DNA from: Craspedostauros australis
Taxonomy: Eukaryota; Bacillariophyta; Bacillariophyceae; Mastogloiales; Achnanthaceae
DNA: 64,000 nucleotides
Direction: 5' to 3'
NCBI GenBank assembly: GCA_026770025.1
Contig: JAMXDE010000008.1
Location: forward strand, 2,356,001-2,420,000
The position numbers were made by a program, and so were the translations under genes. The notes below the pieces were generated by a model, which saw only the letters and a list, made by a program, of their open reading frames with translations, did not search any database and was not told where the DNA came from. Numbering within the stretch: position 1 is the stretch's first letter; the number at the start of each line of letters is the position of its first letter. Of the stretch, positions 9,925-20,118 are shown in pieces.

Positions 9925-12900
9925 TTACAAATCCGGACTCCTGTAGTCGTTTACATATGAGGGCACGTTGCGACCCATAACTAGGTCGACGTGCCGGAAG
10001 AACAGGACCACGGGTGTCTGTTTCGTGCAGATATCAGATGCGTTCATCTCTGAGGAGACCTCGGGATAGGCGACAAGGTCTGTCTCGACCCAATCGAGGA
10101 CCGCGAATTCTCGGATGGCTATGTGTCGTGAGTTCCGAGTGGGCTGACTGGCACTGGCCATCAGCCTGGCACCGCGATTATCCTCGAAGATGGGGGTTGC
10201 GAACAGTTGTGCCACGCCAACTTCATGGAGAATCGATCGCAGCCAAAGAGCCATCTTGCCGGCATCACTGGCTGCAACAAATTCCGCCTCTGTGCTACTC
10301 ATGGAGACCGTGGGTTGAACCCTGGTCTTCCATGCGATGGCACCACCTGCAAACATCATGATGATGCCTGACACGGACCGTCGGTGACGTATATCAACAC
10401 CCCAATCGGCGTCGACGTACCCATAAAGCGTAGAAGCTTCCAGCCGGCGCGTGGTATCGACATCGTGCGTAGAATCGCCAGGAGGTGACAGTTTGGCTGG
10501 GGCCGGCACATCGGGAAGATCCTTGAGTGATGCTGGACGCCAGTAGGTAATGCCATAGTCCCTGGTGCTTGCGACATACCGCATGAGGAACTTGACAGCT
10601 TCGAAGTGAGCCTCGCCTGGATTGTTGGAGAATTGAGAGAGTTTGACAACGGGAAAAGAAATGTCAGGACGGCACGAGATCATAGCCCATATGAGCTCTC
10701 CGATGGCTTGGCGGTACCCAAACTTGAACCTTGTGGCTAGAGCGGCTCGATCCTTGTCATCTGTTGGTACGTCAGCATTGTCCAAAGTCTTGACATACGA
10801 GTTGTCCGATAGCATAGGCAATCTGTGGGTGTGCCGCATGTTCTGCCACTGGTTGCGCTCCAGCATTTTGTCCACGTAGGATGTGCAATGGATGCGCACG
10901 AACCGTCGAGCTTGATCAACATCGAGTCCATTATAGTGTACCATAAGTCCCTGTCGAGTGATGGGCTGGAAAAGGTTCTTGTCGAGCATGTCGCAGAATG
11001 TATCGAAGACACTCTGTGATGGAGCAGCGACCGCAAAATCATCCACTTGACGCAGGACGTAGATCTTGTTGTGGCCAATGGCCCCAGTGTACAAACAAGG
11101 AGCATGGGTCGTCGAAGTGAACCCGATTTGTTGGAGTATGCCGGTGATGTGCTTGCTCCAGAGGCGAGGCGCTTCAGGGTGACCTTGAAGGTTCTTGTTG
11201 ACCGGGATGACATGGCCGCGAGGGATAGTGGTGCCATGCTTATGTTTCCACCATGCTTGGTACGGTTCATCCACCCTCATGAAGTATCGTTGTTCGCCAG
11301 CTGGGGCTTCCGCAAAAGCGTTCGTGACATCCGAGCTGTACACCTTGAGCTGTCGTACTGCAGCTATGCCAAGGAGAATCCTGAACTCCGTCAAATCCGG
11401 CGTAGCCGCATAGGTGTGTCCAAACACTCGAGCATGTCCTCCTCTGGTAGAGCCATCGCAAACGGCACGTGCCTTCTTCCGATTATTCTCATGCGTCTTG
11501 ACCACATAGACCCATACCCAATTGAAGACGGCGGCATCCGCAGGAGCTGGAATAGGATCACCAAACATTTGTTGTGCGTCGTATTGGTCCAGCTGCTTGA
11601 ATTCTGCGGCCTGCCACTGCTCCCAGTCATCTTGCTGTAGAAGCATTCGCCGAGTGAGCTTGACTGGTGCATTGGTGACACTGGTGGCATGTGCCTTGGG
11701 ATCGGACGTGTCGATGATATCGCGTACATGCTTCATCTGATCGAAGTACATCTGCGGAACTCCATGCTGAGATAGGTTGTTGCGAACGTCGTTGAACGCA
11801 AACACAAACTCCGCGGTGGTAACACGCTGATCACGCAGGGTCTGAATGGCCTGTCGTGCGTCCATGGCTGTATGCACTTGTTGGCCTTGAATTGAAATGA
11901 GGTGAGCCTTGCGCAGCCTGGACCGCCATCGCGTGATACGCGCAGCTGGTTGACCTGATTTGCACTGCTGAAGCTGGAGTCGATGCCGTTGCTCGTCGTA
12001 CCGAAACTCAAACCCAAGGAAGCCGTCCGTACCACGCACGTCCACGCTCTGGCTGAAGGGATACCCAAACGGCTCGTCGGCCGTGTCAACATGCACGATA
12101 TCGACTTGACCAGTCTCTGTGCACCTTGCAGCAGAAGCATGGACATGCGAATAATCGAGAACGTCACCCAACGGAAGGGGTACTGCACACGCTGTCGCCG
12201 GAACCTTGGCATGCCCGGTGACGATGGTGGGGTACACGGGCTTAGCAAGGATCTTGTGGTGCGTCGGCTCCACAGCAGGCGTGGGAAGTCCCAGATCATA
12301 CAGCAACGCTGGCCCTGGAGGTCTGTTGGAAGACATGTAGTGCGCCTCATCAAAGACAATGTTGCCAGCTCGCTTGAACCTTCCAGTGTTGAGGTCGTAG
12401 TACTCATGTACGGACGTTGTAGCCGTGTGACCAACGAAGATGCCATCGTATGTATGAACGTCAAGCTTCGCGGCTGCCTTGCCGGGCTTCTTCACAGTGA
12501 CTCGTGCACCGAATACACGGAGATGGCTGAGGTCTGGTGCGACACCATGCTGAGCCTCATACGGCGTTCTGCCAAGTGTGGAATGATGAAGTCGATTCTT
12601 GAGGTACACCGCATGAGTCAACGCCTTGGACCAGAAGTCAGGTGTGAGTCCGGACGAGTAGAGCAACGCTCTCACCATGGTGCCGAAGGTCTTGTTCAAC
12701 CTTTCCACCTTCCCATTCATCCATGCACAATCCGCTCCAGTAGGCTCAACGTTGTAGCCACACTCCTGGACCATGGTACCAAACTGACTGGACCTGGCCA
12801 GTTCACCGCCCAAGTCGACACGAACCGCACGATAGCCTTCGCGGCGCCCAAAAGTAGTCAGGGTTTGCCGTACAGCCATGACGGGCGGTGATTTGTCCTT

Positions 12901-13842
12901 GGTAAGAAACACCCACACATAGCACGTACATGCATCGACCACGAGAAGGTATGCGCAAAACCCATCGACTGATTGGATGACTCGTTGAGCGCCTTGTGAC
13001 TTCTTGCGCTGGCCGTACGCATCGTCAGTGGCTCTCATGAACCCAAAGTCGACGTGGAATCGAGCGCCAGCAACATTGGCTGTGGCCGTGTCATTGGGGC
13101 CGCGTGTGGCATGCTGATATCCTGCCTTGCTGCACGTGTCACAGTGTCGAAGCGGATGAATGTGCTTTGTAACAGATGCCGGGATACCAGTGGAGCATTT
13201 GGAAAGCTTCTGCAGTTGCGCCATGCCCACATGCCCAAGCCGTAGATGCCAAAGTTCCGACAGGAGCGTAGGCGATGCCTGTCTCAAGGTCATGGCGTGT
13301 GGACGAACGCCTCCGAAGAAGTACAGACCGTTGCGAATGTACAGCGGTACTCGAAGATTGCCATCCGGAGACTTGAAGACGATGTGAGCACTGTGCTGGG
13401 TGGATTCGATGCCAAAGCTGGTGTACGGGTTGTCACATTGCTTGATGATGGACTGTGGCGACACAAGCGTGTCTGCCAGCCGTGGGCACAGAAGAGTGTG
13501 CACCGAAAGATGCGCGCCGTCGCCACATGATAGCCGCATGTACCCTTCTCCCGGGCACTCCATAGCAGGCGAAGATGAGTCCGCTGCTGCAAGGCTGGAA
13601 GGAGTAGTAAATGCGGTGTAGTCACAGAGGAGACGCGCATGCGGAGTCGCGCAAACATTGGCACCGAGATCACACTGACCATGGATTCGGTGGCGCCATT
13701 CGTCGTCGCGAGACCCTGCAAGTGCATTTGCACGGAGCGGGACTGTCGTTGACGTCATGAAACGATCCGGTCCCGTGATTTGCACTTGGGTTGAGGCAGT
13801 TTGTAGCGGAGACGCAACGCTGGTGGGCGTGCCTTTTTGCAT
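9925..13842 (-). CDS. Copia Pol polyprotein (protease, integrase, RT, RNase H)
   Basis: A single 1305-residue open frame. In order there are: an aspartic protease core (DLGANVC, variant of D-S/T-G-A); the integrase zinc-binding HHCC region (HLRLGHVG...CDTC) with its catalytic core and the copia-type Arg/Lys-rich connection; reverse transcriptase with YSSDVTNAFAEAP and the core QVDDFAVA, where many copia elements have YVDD; and RNase H with YVDADWGVD and SSTEAEFVA. The domain order defines the Ty1/copia superfamily. QVDD is, as I recall, common in diatom copia lineages. The frame differs from that of gag and its first ATG is 47 bp past the gag stop, so Pol expression would need recoding or a separate start. 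It looks whole. Confidence 0.95.
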   Translation of the reverse strand: MQKGTPTSVASPLQTASTQVQITGPDRFMTSTTVPLRANALAGSRDDEWRHRIHGQCDLGANVCATPHARLLCDYTAFTTPSSLAAADSSSPAMECPGEGYMRLSCGDGAHLSVHTLLCPRLADTLVSPQSIIKQCDNPYTSFGIESTQHSAHIVFKSPDGNLRVPLYIRNGLYFFGGVRPHAMTLRQASPTLLSELWHLRLGHVGMAQLQKLSKCSTGIPASVTKHIHPLRHCDTCSKAGYQHATRGPNDTATANVAGARFHVDFGFMRATDDAYGQRKKSQGAQRVIQSVDGFCAYLLVVDACTCYVWVFLTKDKSPPVMAVRQTLTTFGRREGYRAVRVDLGGELARSSQFGTMVQECGYNVEPTGADCAWMNGKVERLNKTFGTMVRALLYSSGLTPDFWSKALTHAVYLKNRLHHSTLGRTPYEAQHGVAPDLSHLRVFGARVTVKKPGKAAAKLDVHTYDGIFVGHTATTSVHEYYDLNTGRFKRAGNIVFDEAHYMSSNRPPGPALLYDLGLPTPAVEPTHHKILAKPVYPTIVTGHAKVPATACAVPLPLGDVLDYSHVHASAARCTETGQVDIVHVDTADEPFGYPFSQSVDVRGTDGFLGFEFRYDEQRHRLQLQQCKSGQPAARITRWRSRLRKAHLISIQGQQVHTAMDARQAIQTLRDQRVTTAEFVFAFNDVRNNLSQHGVPQMYFDQMKHVRDIIDTSDPKAHATSVTNAPVKLTRRMLLQQDDWEQWQAAEFKQLDQYDAQQMFGDPIPAPADAAVFNWVWVYVVKTHENNRKKARAVCDGSTRGGHARVFGHTYAATPDLTEFRILLGIAAVRQLKVYSSDVTNAFAEAPAGEQRYFMRVDEPYQAWWKHKHGTTIPRGHVIPVNKNLQGHPEAPRLWSKHITGILQQIGFTSTTHAPCLYTGAIGHNKIYVLRQVDDFAVAAPSQSVFDTFCDMLDKNLFQPITRQGLMVHYNGLDVDQARRFVRIHCTSYVDKMLERNQWQNMRHTHRLPMLSDNSYVKTLDNADVPTDDKDRAALATRFKFGYRQAIGELIWAMISCRPDISFPVVKLSQFSNNPGEAHFEAVKFLMRYVASTRDYGITYWRPASLKDLPDVPAPAKLSPPGDSTHDVDTTRRLEASTLYGYVDADWGVDIRHRRSVSGIIMMFAGGAIAWKTRVQPTVSMSSTEAEFVAASDAGKMALWLRSILHEVGVAQLFATPIFEDNRGARLMASASQPTRNSRHIAIREFAVLDWVETDLVAYPEVSSEMNASDICTKQTPVVLFFRHVDLVMGRNVPSYVNDYRSPDL

Positions 13843-13889
13843 CCCGCATGGGCGAGTAACGGGTAGTAGCCGTTCACCGGAGAGTCGCT

Positions 13890-15539
13890 CTACTTCCGGC
13901 CGGCGAGAATAAAATCCTGGAACAGGATCTGCGCCGTGCGCTCATCATCGCTGCCACTGTCGCCGTCGTCGCTCGCCGAGTCACGCCCATGATGGACAAG
14001 TGCGATAGCCCTGGCAACGGTGCTTGCACGCTCGCTGGAGTAGACCTCTTTGTACGTCTTGAGAACCTTCGCAGCAAGGTCAGGCTCGGACTCACGGAGC
14101 TCCGCGAAACGCAGATCACGCGCCCATGGAAGGCAGCTGCGCGCATGATGTCCCTTGCGGTGGCATGCGGAACAGAATGCATCCTTGTCGGGTTGGTAGA
14201 ACTCGGATCGCTTGCGCTCGCCACGCTTACCATCACCACCAGACTTCCCAGACGAACGTGTTTGCACACGGTGGCCAACATTGGACGTCGCGGTAGTGGG
14301 ATCACCTCTGATGGTACGGGCAAGAGCCGACACATGTAGGTGGGTAGGTACGCGCTTGTTGCCTGGCACCAGGGACAGGGAAGTGATATGGTGTTCCACA
14401 GGCATGTGGTGGGAGCGAAGACCTTCGAGGAATCGGCGGGAGAGCTCCACGTCAGTGATCGTGCGACGGTGAACGACACTCTCGGTCTGCTGGAACTCCA
14501 ACAACGCCGTGGCAAACTTGACGACATCTTGTGAATCGCCATACTCAGGCGCCTGGCTCACGGTGTTGGCAACACGCATGTACGCGTCGGAGAGCACTTG
14601 ATGAAGGAAAAGGAAGGACGACAAGTGATGTGGCGACATGCCAAAAGTCCCAGAATAGAATAGGGAGATGGCAGGGTCGCTCAGATCGAGGATGTCCTTC
14701 TGCTGTAACTTCTTGTTGAGCCACTCGCCGGCGCGGATGACACGCTCGCGTGAAGCGTTGCGCGGAATGATGGAGCACTGCGGACTGAACGCGGAAAGTG
14801 GACAGATGTGGATATCCACACCAGCAGCCTCGGCTTGTAGCTGTGTGTACCACTTGAGCACTCCAGCGGGCGCGTCTCCAGCAAGCTTCAGCTCCCAGCG
14901 CTGCCAGTAGCCAATGGCGGCGTACGAGGGCTCCGTGACCATGGGGACCTCCTCAAAGTGAAAATGAGGAAGAGTGGCAGGGTTGTTGCGCGCCATGGCG
15001 TAGGTAAGGCCAGAGCCGGTGATGAAGTCGACGGCATGCGCTGGCTCGTCACCAACATCAAGAGGAGCATCGCTGGTGCCAATACCACGGCCTGCGGCTG
15101 CGACGGGTGTGTCACCGCGGGGAGTAGAGGTATCACCATGCTCGGAGAGACGGGCATCGTCGGTGGCACCGCCAGATGCAAGGGTACCATGGTCCTCAGG
15201 AGGAGGCTTGTCGCGAATAGCGGGAGGCTTTTTGGCCTTGCCGAATGCGCGGAGCACGGGGCGTTCCAGTGTGGTGAACCACGCGTCGAAATCAGGGTTC
15301 GCTTCCGCGTATGCGCGAAGATTGCGGAGTCCGAAACAACGAGTGATGGAGCCAGACTTCCAGCCGTCCAAGACAGCCTCGAACTCCTCTTCAGAGGTAT
15401 CGAGGAAGTCAGCGAATTCACCGTCAGAGGCGATTTTGGAATGCTTGGAGAAGTCAGCGAGCCATGTCCAATTGAGGCGACGGAAGAGTTCCTCTGTGTC
15501 GTGGAACGGAGTTTTGTCGGGGTTGTCACTCGTGGGCAT
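13890..15539 (-). CDS. Copia Gag protein
   Basis: A 549-residue open frame following the 5' LTR and leader. The N-terminal ~100 residues have an aromatic/acidic-rich pattern, followed by a Pro/Gly/Asp-rich linker and a helical region resembling the copia capsid. Near the C-terminus is one zinc knuckle, CSACHRKGHHARSC (C-X2-C-X4-H-X4-C), which binds RNA, followed by an acidic tail. Its N-terminal part does not resemble the Gag at the right end of the window, so the two elements belong to different lineages. It looks whole. Confidence 0.9.
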   Translation of the reverse strand: MPTSDNPDKTPFHDTEELFRRLNWTWLADFSKHSKIASDGEFADFLDTSEEEFEAVLDGWKSGSITRCFGLRNLRAYAEANPDFDAWFTTLERPVLRAFGKAKKPPAIRDKPPPEDHGTLASGGATDDARLSEHGDTSTPRGDTPVAAAGRGIGTSDAPLDVGDEPAHAVDFITGSGLTYAMARNNPATLPHFHFEEVPMVTEPSYAAIGYWQRWELKLAGDAPAGVLKWYTQLQAEAAGVDIHICPLSAFSPQCSIIPRNASRERVIRAGEWLNKKLQQKDILDLSDPAISLFYSGTFGMSPHHLSSFLFLHQVLSDAYMRVANTVSQAPEYGDSQDVVKFATALLEFQQTESVVHRRTITDVELSRRFLEGLRSHHMPVEHHITSLSLVPGNKRVPTHLHVSALARTIRGDPTTATSNVGHRVQTRSSGKSGGDGKRGERKRSEFYQPDKDAFCSACHRKGHHARSCLPWARDLRFAELRESEPDLAAKVLKTYKEVYSSERASTVARAIALVHHGRDSASDDGDSGSDDERTAQILFQDFILAGRK

Positions 15540-15678
15540 GATGTCGATGATGGAACGAGGCGTGGAGCAAAGAGAGAGATGAGATGAGCTGCGTTTGGAT
15601 GGGGATTTCCAAAATACAGAGAGGGTGACGAAGCAATGGGGATTGTCTTATATAGTATAAGCGTATTTCCTCATAACC

Positions 15679-15818
15679 TGTGATGATCGGGAGACGATAC
15701 GAGTAGTGTGTGTGTGTGTGTGATGTGAAGTTATTATGACTCGTCTCTGTTGTCTCTGCTGAGGCTGTGAACAGGGGTTCATTTGCTGCTCCGTCTGGCC
15801 TTCGACCGTATACCAACA
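15679..15818 (-). repeat. 5' LTR of the copia element
   Basis: 140 bp, apparently the same as 9755-9894. Its outer end is 142 bp upstream of the transportin ATG, so it now replaces most of that gene's promoter region. Confidence 0.95.
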
Positions 15819-15960
15819 AGAAGAACTGCGCGCACACAGAAACGCATCAAGGAGGCGCACGTTGGCGCCAATGCATTCGATCCTTCCGGCCAAACTCTGA
15901 TCGTCTCCCAGTCCCCATACCCGTAGCAGCACCATACCATACGCATAATACGATTCCAAG

Positions 15961-18900
15961 ATGGCCAACCTCCCACCACCACCGAACGGACAGGTTCTGT
16001 CGCTGGTGTCGGCATTGTCGAACGCTGCCAATCATGATCTGCACGTCCAGGCCATCCGAGCCAGAGACGAAGCGCTGAGCTCGTCGCCAGAGAGCTACGG
16101 CAACCTGTGCCTCCAGCTGGGCTTTCTCCTGGTGGGCAGCGACCAGCCGCAGCAGATCGTCGGCCGCATCGAACCGCAGGAGATGCAGATTTGGAAGAAC
16201 ACCGACATGCAGACGGCATCGCGGCTGGAGTCCGACATGAACATGTGGATCCCCTTCGGCCAGATGGCGGGCTTGATTCTGAAGAACGCACTCACGAGGC
16301 CGCCCATCAACCAGGACGGCCGTTCGTTGAGCTTGCAACCACCGCAGTCGGATCATGTCAAGGAGACCTTGCTGTACGGCCTCACGTGTCGGCACTTGGA
16401 CATCCGCAACGTTGCGAGTTCCGTCATCGCAGCGACGTCCGTGGCGATCGACACCCTGCAGCCGTACCTCCACGTGCGACAGTGGCCGCAGCTCATACCG
16501 ACCATCCTGCAGTCATTGAAATTGGACATCAACACCGAGGAGACCAAATGTCGCGTGGAGGGATCGTTGAGCGCCATCAAGAAAATCATCGAGGATGGGC
16601 CGCAGGAGCTGTCGTCGCAGCAGACGGATGAGCTGATACCCCTTCTGATTCGTTTCATGAGCATCCAAGATGAACGCATGAAGGTCATGGCCTTGCAGTC
16701 GTTGGTGGCCTGTCTCTCCATGAGGACCATGCCATCCGGTCTTCTCATGCACTTCTCCACCTACATGGCTGGCCTGTCCGCATTGGCCACGGATCCCAGC
16801 ATCCTCGTGCGCAAATGGGTGTGCCGGTCCATCAATACCTTGCTCAAGCATCGGGCGGAATACCTGCAAAGTCACATGGCAGCCGTTAGCGAATTCATGC
16901 TGCATGCCACGAGCGATGCCAACAAGGACAGCGTGGCCTTGGAGGCGTGCGAATTCTGGCTAATCTTTGCCAACCTCGACGACATCATCCTCGATTCGGA
17001 CATGCTCAACACGGTGGACAAGATGCTTCCCAGCCTCATACCCACATTGCTGGAGGGCATGGTGTACTCCGAAGACCAACGGATAGAACTCGAAGCGCAG
17101 AATGAGATCGATCTGGATGAGAACGCGGAAGAAACGATGAAGCCGGTGTTTCATCATTCGCGGAACCGGCACGGCGGAGACCAAGGCAATGGTGGCGACG
17201 ACGGTGATGACGATACTGGTGACGATGAAGACGATGATGGATTCGGAGATGAAGATGGCAACGAATGGTCCTTGCGAACGTGCTCAGGTGCATCATTGGA
17301 TTCGCTGGCAAATTTGTACGGTGCCCACTCCATCCTGCCAACGCTGCTGCCGGCCCTGCAGTCGGGACTCTCGAGCGCCGATCCGTGGATTCAGGAGGCC
17401 AGCATTCTTGCCTTGGGTGCCATTGCGCATGGGTGTCAGGAGGAGATGGTCGCGCACATGCCACAACTGCATCCATTCCTCATGAAGTTGCTTGCCACAC
17501 CCGAAGCACCGGGACAGCTGCCGCAAGTCAAGAGCATTTGCGCCTGGACATTGAGCCGGTATGCCACGTGGGTCATTGATCAGGTGCAGACCGGAGCGCA
17601 GGCCCATCTGCTCGGTCAGCTGACGGAGTTGCTGCTGCAACGCCTTGCCGACAAGAATCGAAAGGTGCAGGTCGCCTGCGCGGCATCCTTTAGCGTTCTC
17701 GTCGAAGCAGCGGGGGATCTCCTTGTCCCATACCTCATGCCCATATTCCAAACGCTCGTCGCGGCCATGACGCGGTACAGAGGACGCAGCCTGGTCATAT
17801 TGTTCGATGTCTTCACCAACCTGAGTGAGTACTGCGGTCCGGCCATCGGAGAAGGCGAACTGCCACAGCGCTACATCCCTCAGATGCTCGCCATGTTCGA
17901 TGGTCTGATGCGGAACGACCCTACGGATCGAACGCTGCTGCCGCTCATGGAAGCGCTTGCGTCCATCTCGCTGGTGTGCGGCATGAATTATCAACCGTAC
18001 GCTTTGGAAACCTTCGACAAGGCCATGCGTGTCATCGAGCAGGTGCAGCTCGTCCTCACGACGGCCAACGACAAGGTGTCCGAGGAGGATGCCGATCCCA
18101 TCGTTTGTTCGGCGGATCTGTTGGATGGATTATGCGAAGGTCTTGGAGGCAACTTCGCGACTCTCGTTTCCAGCAGCCCCACCTACGGCCAGCATTTCCC
18201 CACCGTCCTGCACGCGCTGTGCAAGTACGATACCCCATCCGTCCGAATGAGCGGCCTTGCCCTGCTGGGTGACGTTGCCAGGAATTCGCCGTCCACCATC
18301 CAACAAGTCGTGCCGCAGCTGCTGCAAGAAGCCATCAACAGCGTCGATCCCGCCCACCCCAGCGTCTGCAACAACGCCATCTGGGCGATCGGAGAAGTGT
18401 GCGTGCAGTGCGGACAGAACTCGACGCCGATCCAACCGTACGCACCCGCCTTGATGCAACGGCTCATCTCGCTGCTGATGGGCAACGGCCCCGGCAATCA
18501 CGTCGACATCCCGGGCATCGCCGAGAATGCCGCCGCTTGCTGTGGTCGGTTGGCCAACGTGAACCCGCAATTCGTCGCACCCGAGCTGCCACGATTCCTT
18601 CTGGGCTGGTGCGACGGCCTGGCCAAGATCGTCGATCCCAACGAACGACGCGATGCCTTCGTTGGCTTCTCCAAATCCATCTACGCCAACCCGCAATGCA
18701 TCCACCAGGTCAGCAGCAATCCCGCCGACACCATCTCCTCGATCCTGTACGCCATCGTGTCGTGGCACGTACCCGTCGACGACGACGGCACGAGCGATTA
18801 TCTGAGCCCGTCGTGCGATTTCCAGCCGTTCCCGGCAGCCGAAAGCGAGCTCGGCAATCAACTGTACAAGCTGCTGCAAGACATCAAGAACTTGGTCGGT

Positions 18901-18978
18901 GAACCCGTGTGGAGAAGTGTTCAGGACCAGCTTCCCGTGAACATCCGCAAGCTGTTCCGTGAGACGTACAAACTTTAG
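15961..18978 (+). CDS. TNPO1: Transportin (karyopherin beta-2, importin-beta family)
   Basis: An intronless 1005-residue HEAT-repeat protein. The N-terminal repeats carry the Ran-binding region typical of importin-beta proteins (SDHVKETLLYGL...IRNVASSVIAA). The diagnostic feature is the long acidic insert at residues about 403-432 (DDGDDDTGDDEDDD) followed by EWSLRTCSGASLDSLANLYG and WTLSRYATWVI. This matches the H8 loop and repeats 9-10 of human transportin-1. That loop releases cargo when RanGTP binds. Cargoes of the family carry PY-type nuclear localisation signals, for example hnRNP-type RNA-binding proteins. Human transportin-1 is about 890-900 residues; the excess here lies in a longer N-terminus and short insertions. 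The start ATG at 15961 is the first in frame and sits 142 bp from a retrotransposon LTR. Confidence 0.96.
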   Translation: MANLPPPPNGQVLSLVSALSNAANHDLHVQAIRARDEALSSSPESYGNLCLQLGFLLVGSDQPQQIVGRIEPQEMQIWKNTDMQTASRLESDMNMWIPFGQMAGLILKNALTRPPINQDGRSLSLQPPQSDHVKETLLYGLTCRHLDIRNVASSVIAATSVAIDTLQPYLHVRQWPQLIPTILQSLKLDINTEETKCRVEGSLSAIKKIIEDGPQELSSQQTDELIPLLIRFMSIQDERMKVMALQSLVACLSMRTMPSGLLMHFSTYMAGLSALATDPSILVRKWVCRSINTLLKHRAEYLQSHMAAVSEFMLHATSDANKDSVALEACEFWLIFANLDDIILDSDMLNTVDKMLPSLIPTLLEGMVYSEDQRIELEAQNEIDLDENAEETMKPVFHHSRNRHGGDQGNGGDDGDDDTGDDEDDDGFGDEDGNEWSLRTCSGASLDSLANLYGAHSILPTLLPALQSGLSSADPWIQEASILALGAIAHGCQEEMVAHMPQLHPFLMKLLATPEAPGQLPQVKSICAWTLSRYATWVIDQVQTGAQAHLLGQLTELLLQRLADKNRKVQVACAASFSVLVEAAGDLLVPYLMPIFQTLVAAMTRYRGRSLVILFDVFTNLSEYCGPAIGEGELPQRYIPQMLAMFDGLMRNDPTDRTLLPLMEALASISLVCGMNYQPYALETFDKAMRVIEQVQLVLTTANDKVSEEDADPIVCSADLLDGLCEGLGGNFATLVSSSPTYGQHFPTVLHALCKYDTPSVRMSGLALLGDVARNSPSTIQQVVPQLLQEAINSVDPAHPSVCNNAIWAIGEVCVQCGQNSTPIQPYAPALMQRLISLLMGNGPGNHVDIPGIAENAAACCGRLANVNPQFVAPELPRFLLGWCDGLAKIVDPNERRDAFVGFSKSIYANPQCIHQVSSNPADTISSILYAIVSWHVPVDDDGTSDYLSPSCDFQPFPAAESELGNQLYKLLQDIKNLVGEPVWRSVQDQLPVNIRKLFRETYKL

Positions 18979-19199
18979 AGTGGAGATGGATCCGAACTAT
19001 TCTGTCATCAAATACGAGCGTGTTGAGTCCATGCTGAATACAAATAGTATGCATGCGCCCGGATTTCGTACCATGACACTGATACTGGCAGCGAATTGGG
19101 TCCACTGTTCTATCATATTTGATGGGACTGTATCTCCGTGACTTGGTGCACACCTCGTCATTGTGCGAGTGGTGGACTGTCAGCATGATGTTGCTGACT

Positions 19200-20118
19200 C
19201 TACCGTTGCTTGCTCAATTGCTTCTGCTCCCTCTTGAAATCCGCCGGCGATTTGAAGTCATCCAGAGACCATAGACCGCGCCGCTTCTTCTGTGCCGTCC
19301 CGATTGCCTTCTCCAACGTCGCACGGTTATCATCGTACTGCGCTCCACCACCCGTGTACAACGTCGCGTATCCTCGTTTCGCCATCTCCATGGACAAATC
19401 CCGCCGCGACAAGGGCGGGAACGGCTTCAAACCCGTCTCCACCTTCGCAACGGCACGTCCGTACTGATCGCGGCTCAGCAACTTGACCCGCACCTTCTTG
19501 TTGTACAGCAGACCGGTCGCGTAGTCCTTGGCTTCCTGCGCGAAGGGCTGCGAGGGAGGATCGTTCTTGCGCTTTTGCAGTTCGGGACAATCGACTGCGT
19601 AGGCGCGGATGGACAGGGTCGTGTCGTAGATGCGCTTCCTGGGATTCTGCGGATCGAATTTGGGGCATCCGAAGAAGCGCGATCGGCAATGCTTGATGCG
19701 GATCGTGTCGCCATCGATCACGCGTTCGACGCGCCCGTAAATGGTGCGATGGTCATTGAAGTACTCCTGCGGGATGTCCTTGACGGTGTCGAACTGTCGG
19801 GGGACAGCGTTTGCACGTTCATAAGAATTGCCGTTGTATTGTTGTGGAGCATCATGCAAGTTTGTTGATGAGTGGATGAATCACTGGGGCTGATGAACGC
19901 TGCATCAACTGCAACACGACACTCGCATGCAGACAAAGCACGAGCAGAGCACGAGTACACACATATATATTATGTAATACAATACTAATACGTGCACTCG
20001 TACCCACATGTGAAATCGAAGCCAATCGTCCACTCACCAGCGGAAACATCGAGGAGGCGTCGATAGTCAGAACAGATGCGAGAAGTAGAACTGCGGCGGT
20101 CTTGGGAATGGCGACCAT
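19200..20118 (-). CDS. Secreted/ER staphylococcal-nuclease-fold nuclease, two exons
   Basis: My model joins exon 1 (20118-20038) and exon 2 (19793-19200) across a 244-bp intron (GTGAGT...CGACAG), giving 224 residues. Exon 1 is almost exactly a signal peptide (27 residues, hydrophobic core AAVLLLASVLTI). Exon 2 is a single SNase (thermonuclease) domain. All active-site positions known from S. aureus nuclease are present: Asp56 in IDGDT, Arg90, Asp95 and Glu98 in RAYAVDCPE, and Arg140 in DQYGRAVAK. The family cleaves DNA and RNA with Ca2+. Single-domain eukaryotic members with an N-terminal membrane or signal segment include yeast LCL3. Without the intron the frame would have to start at a non-ATG codon, which is why I prefer the spliced model. 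It converges on transportin, 221 bp apart. Confidence 0.85.

Larger units (their letters stand above)
9755..15818 (-). mobile_element. Ty1/copia LTR retrotransposon, CoDi-like, looks whole
   Basis: A 6,064-bp element lying on the minus strand. The two 140-bp LTRs (9755-9894 and 15679-15818) appear identical, and both begin TGT and end ACA. Target site duplications AGAAG stand at 9750-9754 and 15819-15823. Next to the 5' LTR (right end) is a primer-binding candidate GGTTATGAG, which would match the anticodon arm of an initiator tRNA-Met (half-tRNA priming as in Drosophila copia and Ty5). Next to the 3' LTR is a G-rich polypurine tract (complement of 9895-9902). Gag and pol frames are both long and open, in different frames. 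With matching LTRs and intact target duplications the insertion must be recent. The order protease-integrase-RT-RNase H marks it as copia rather than gypsy. Confidence 0.97.
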
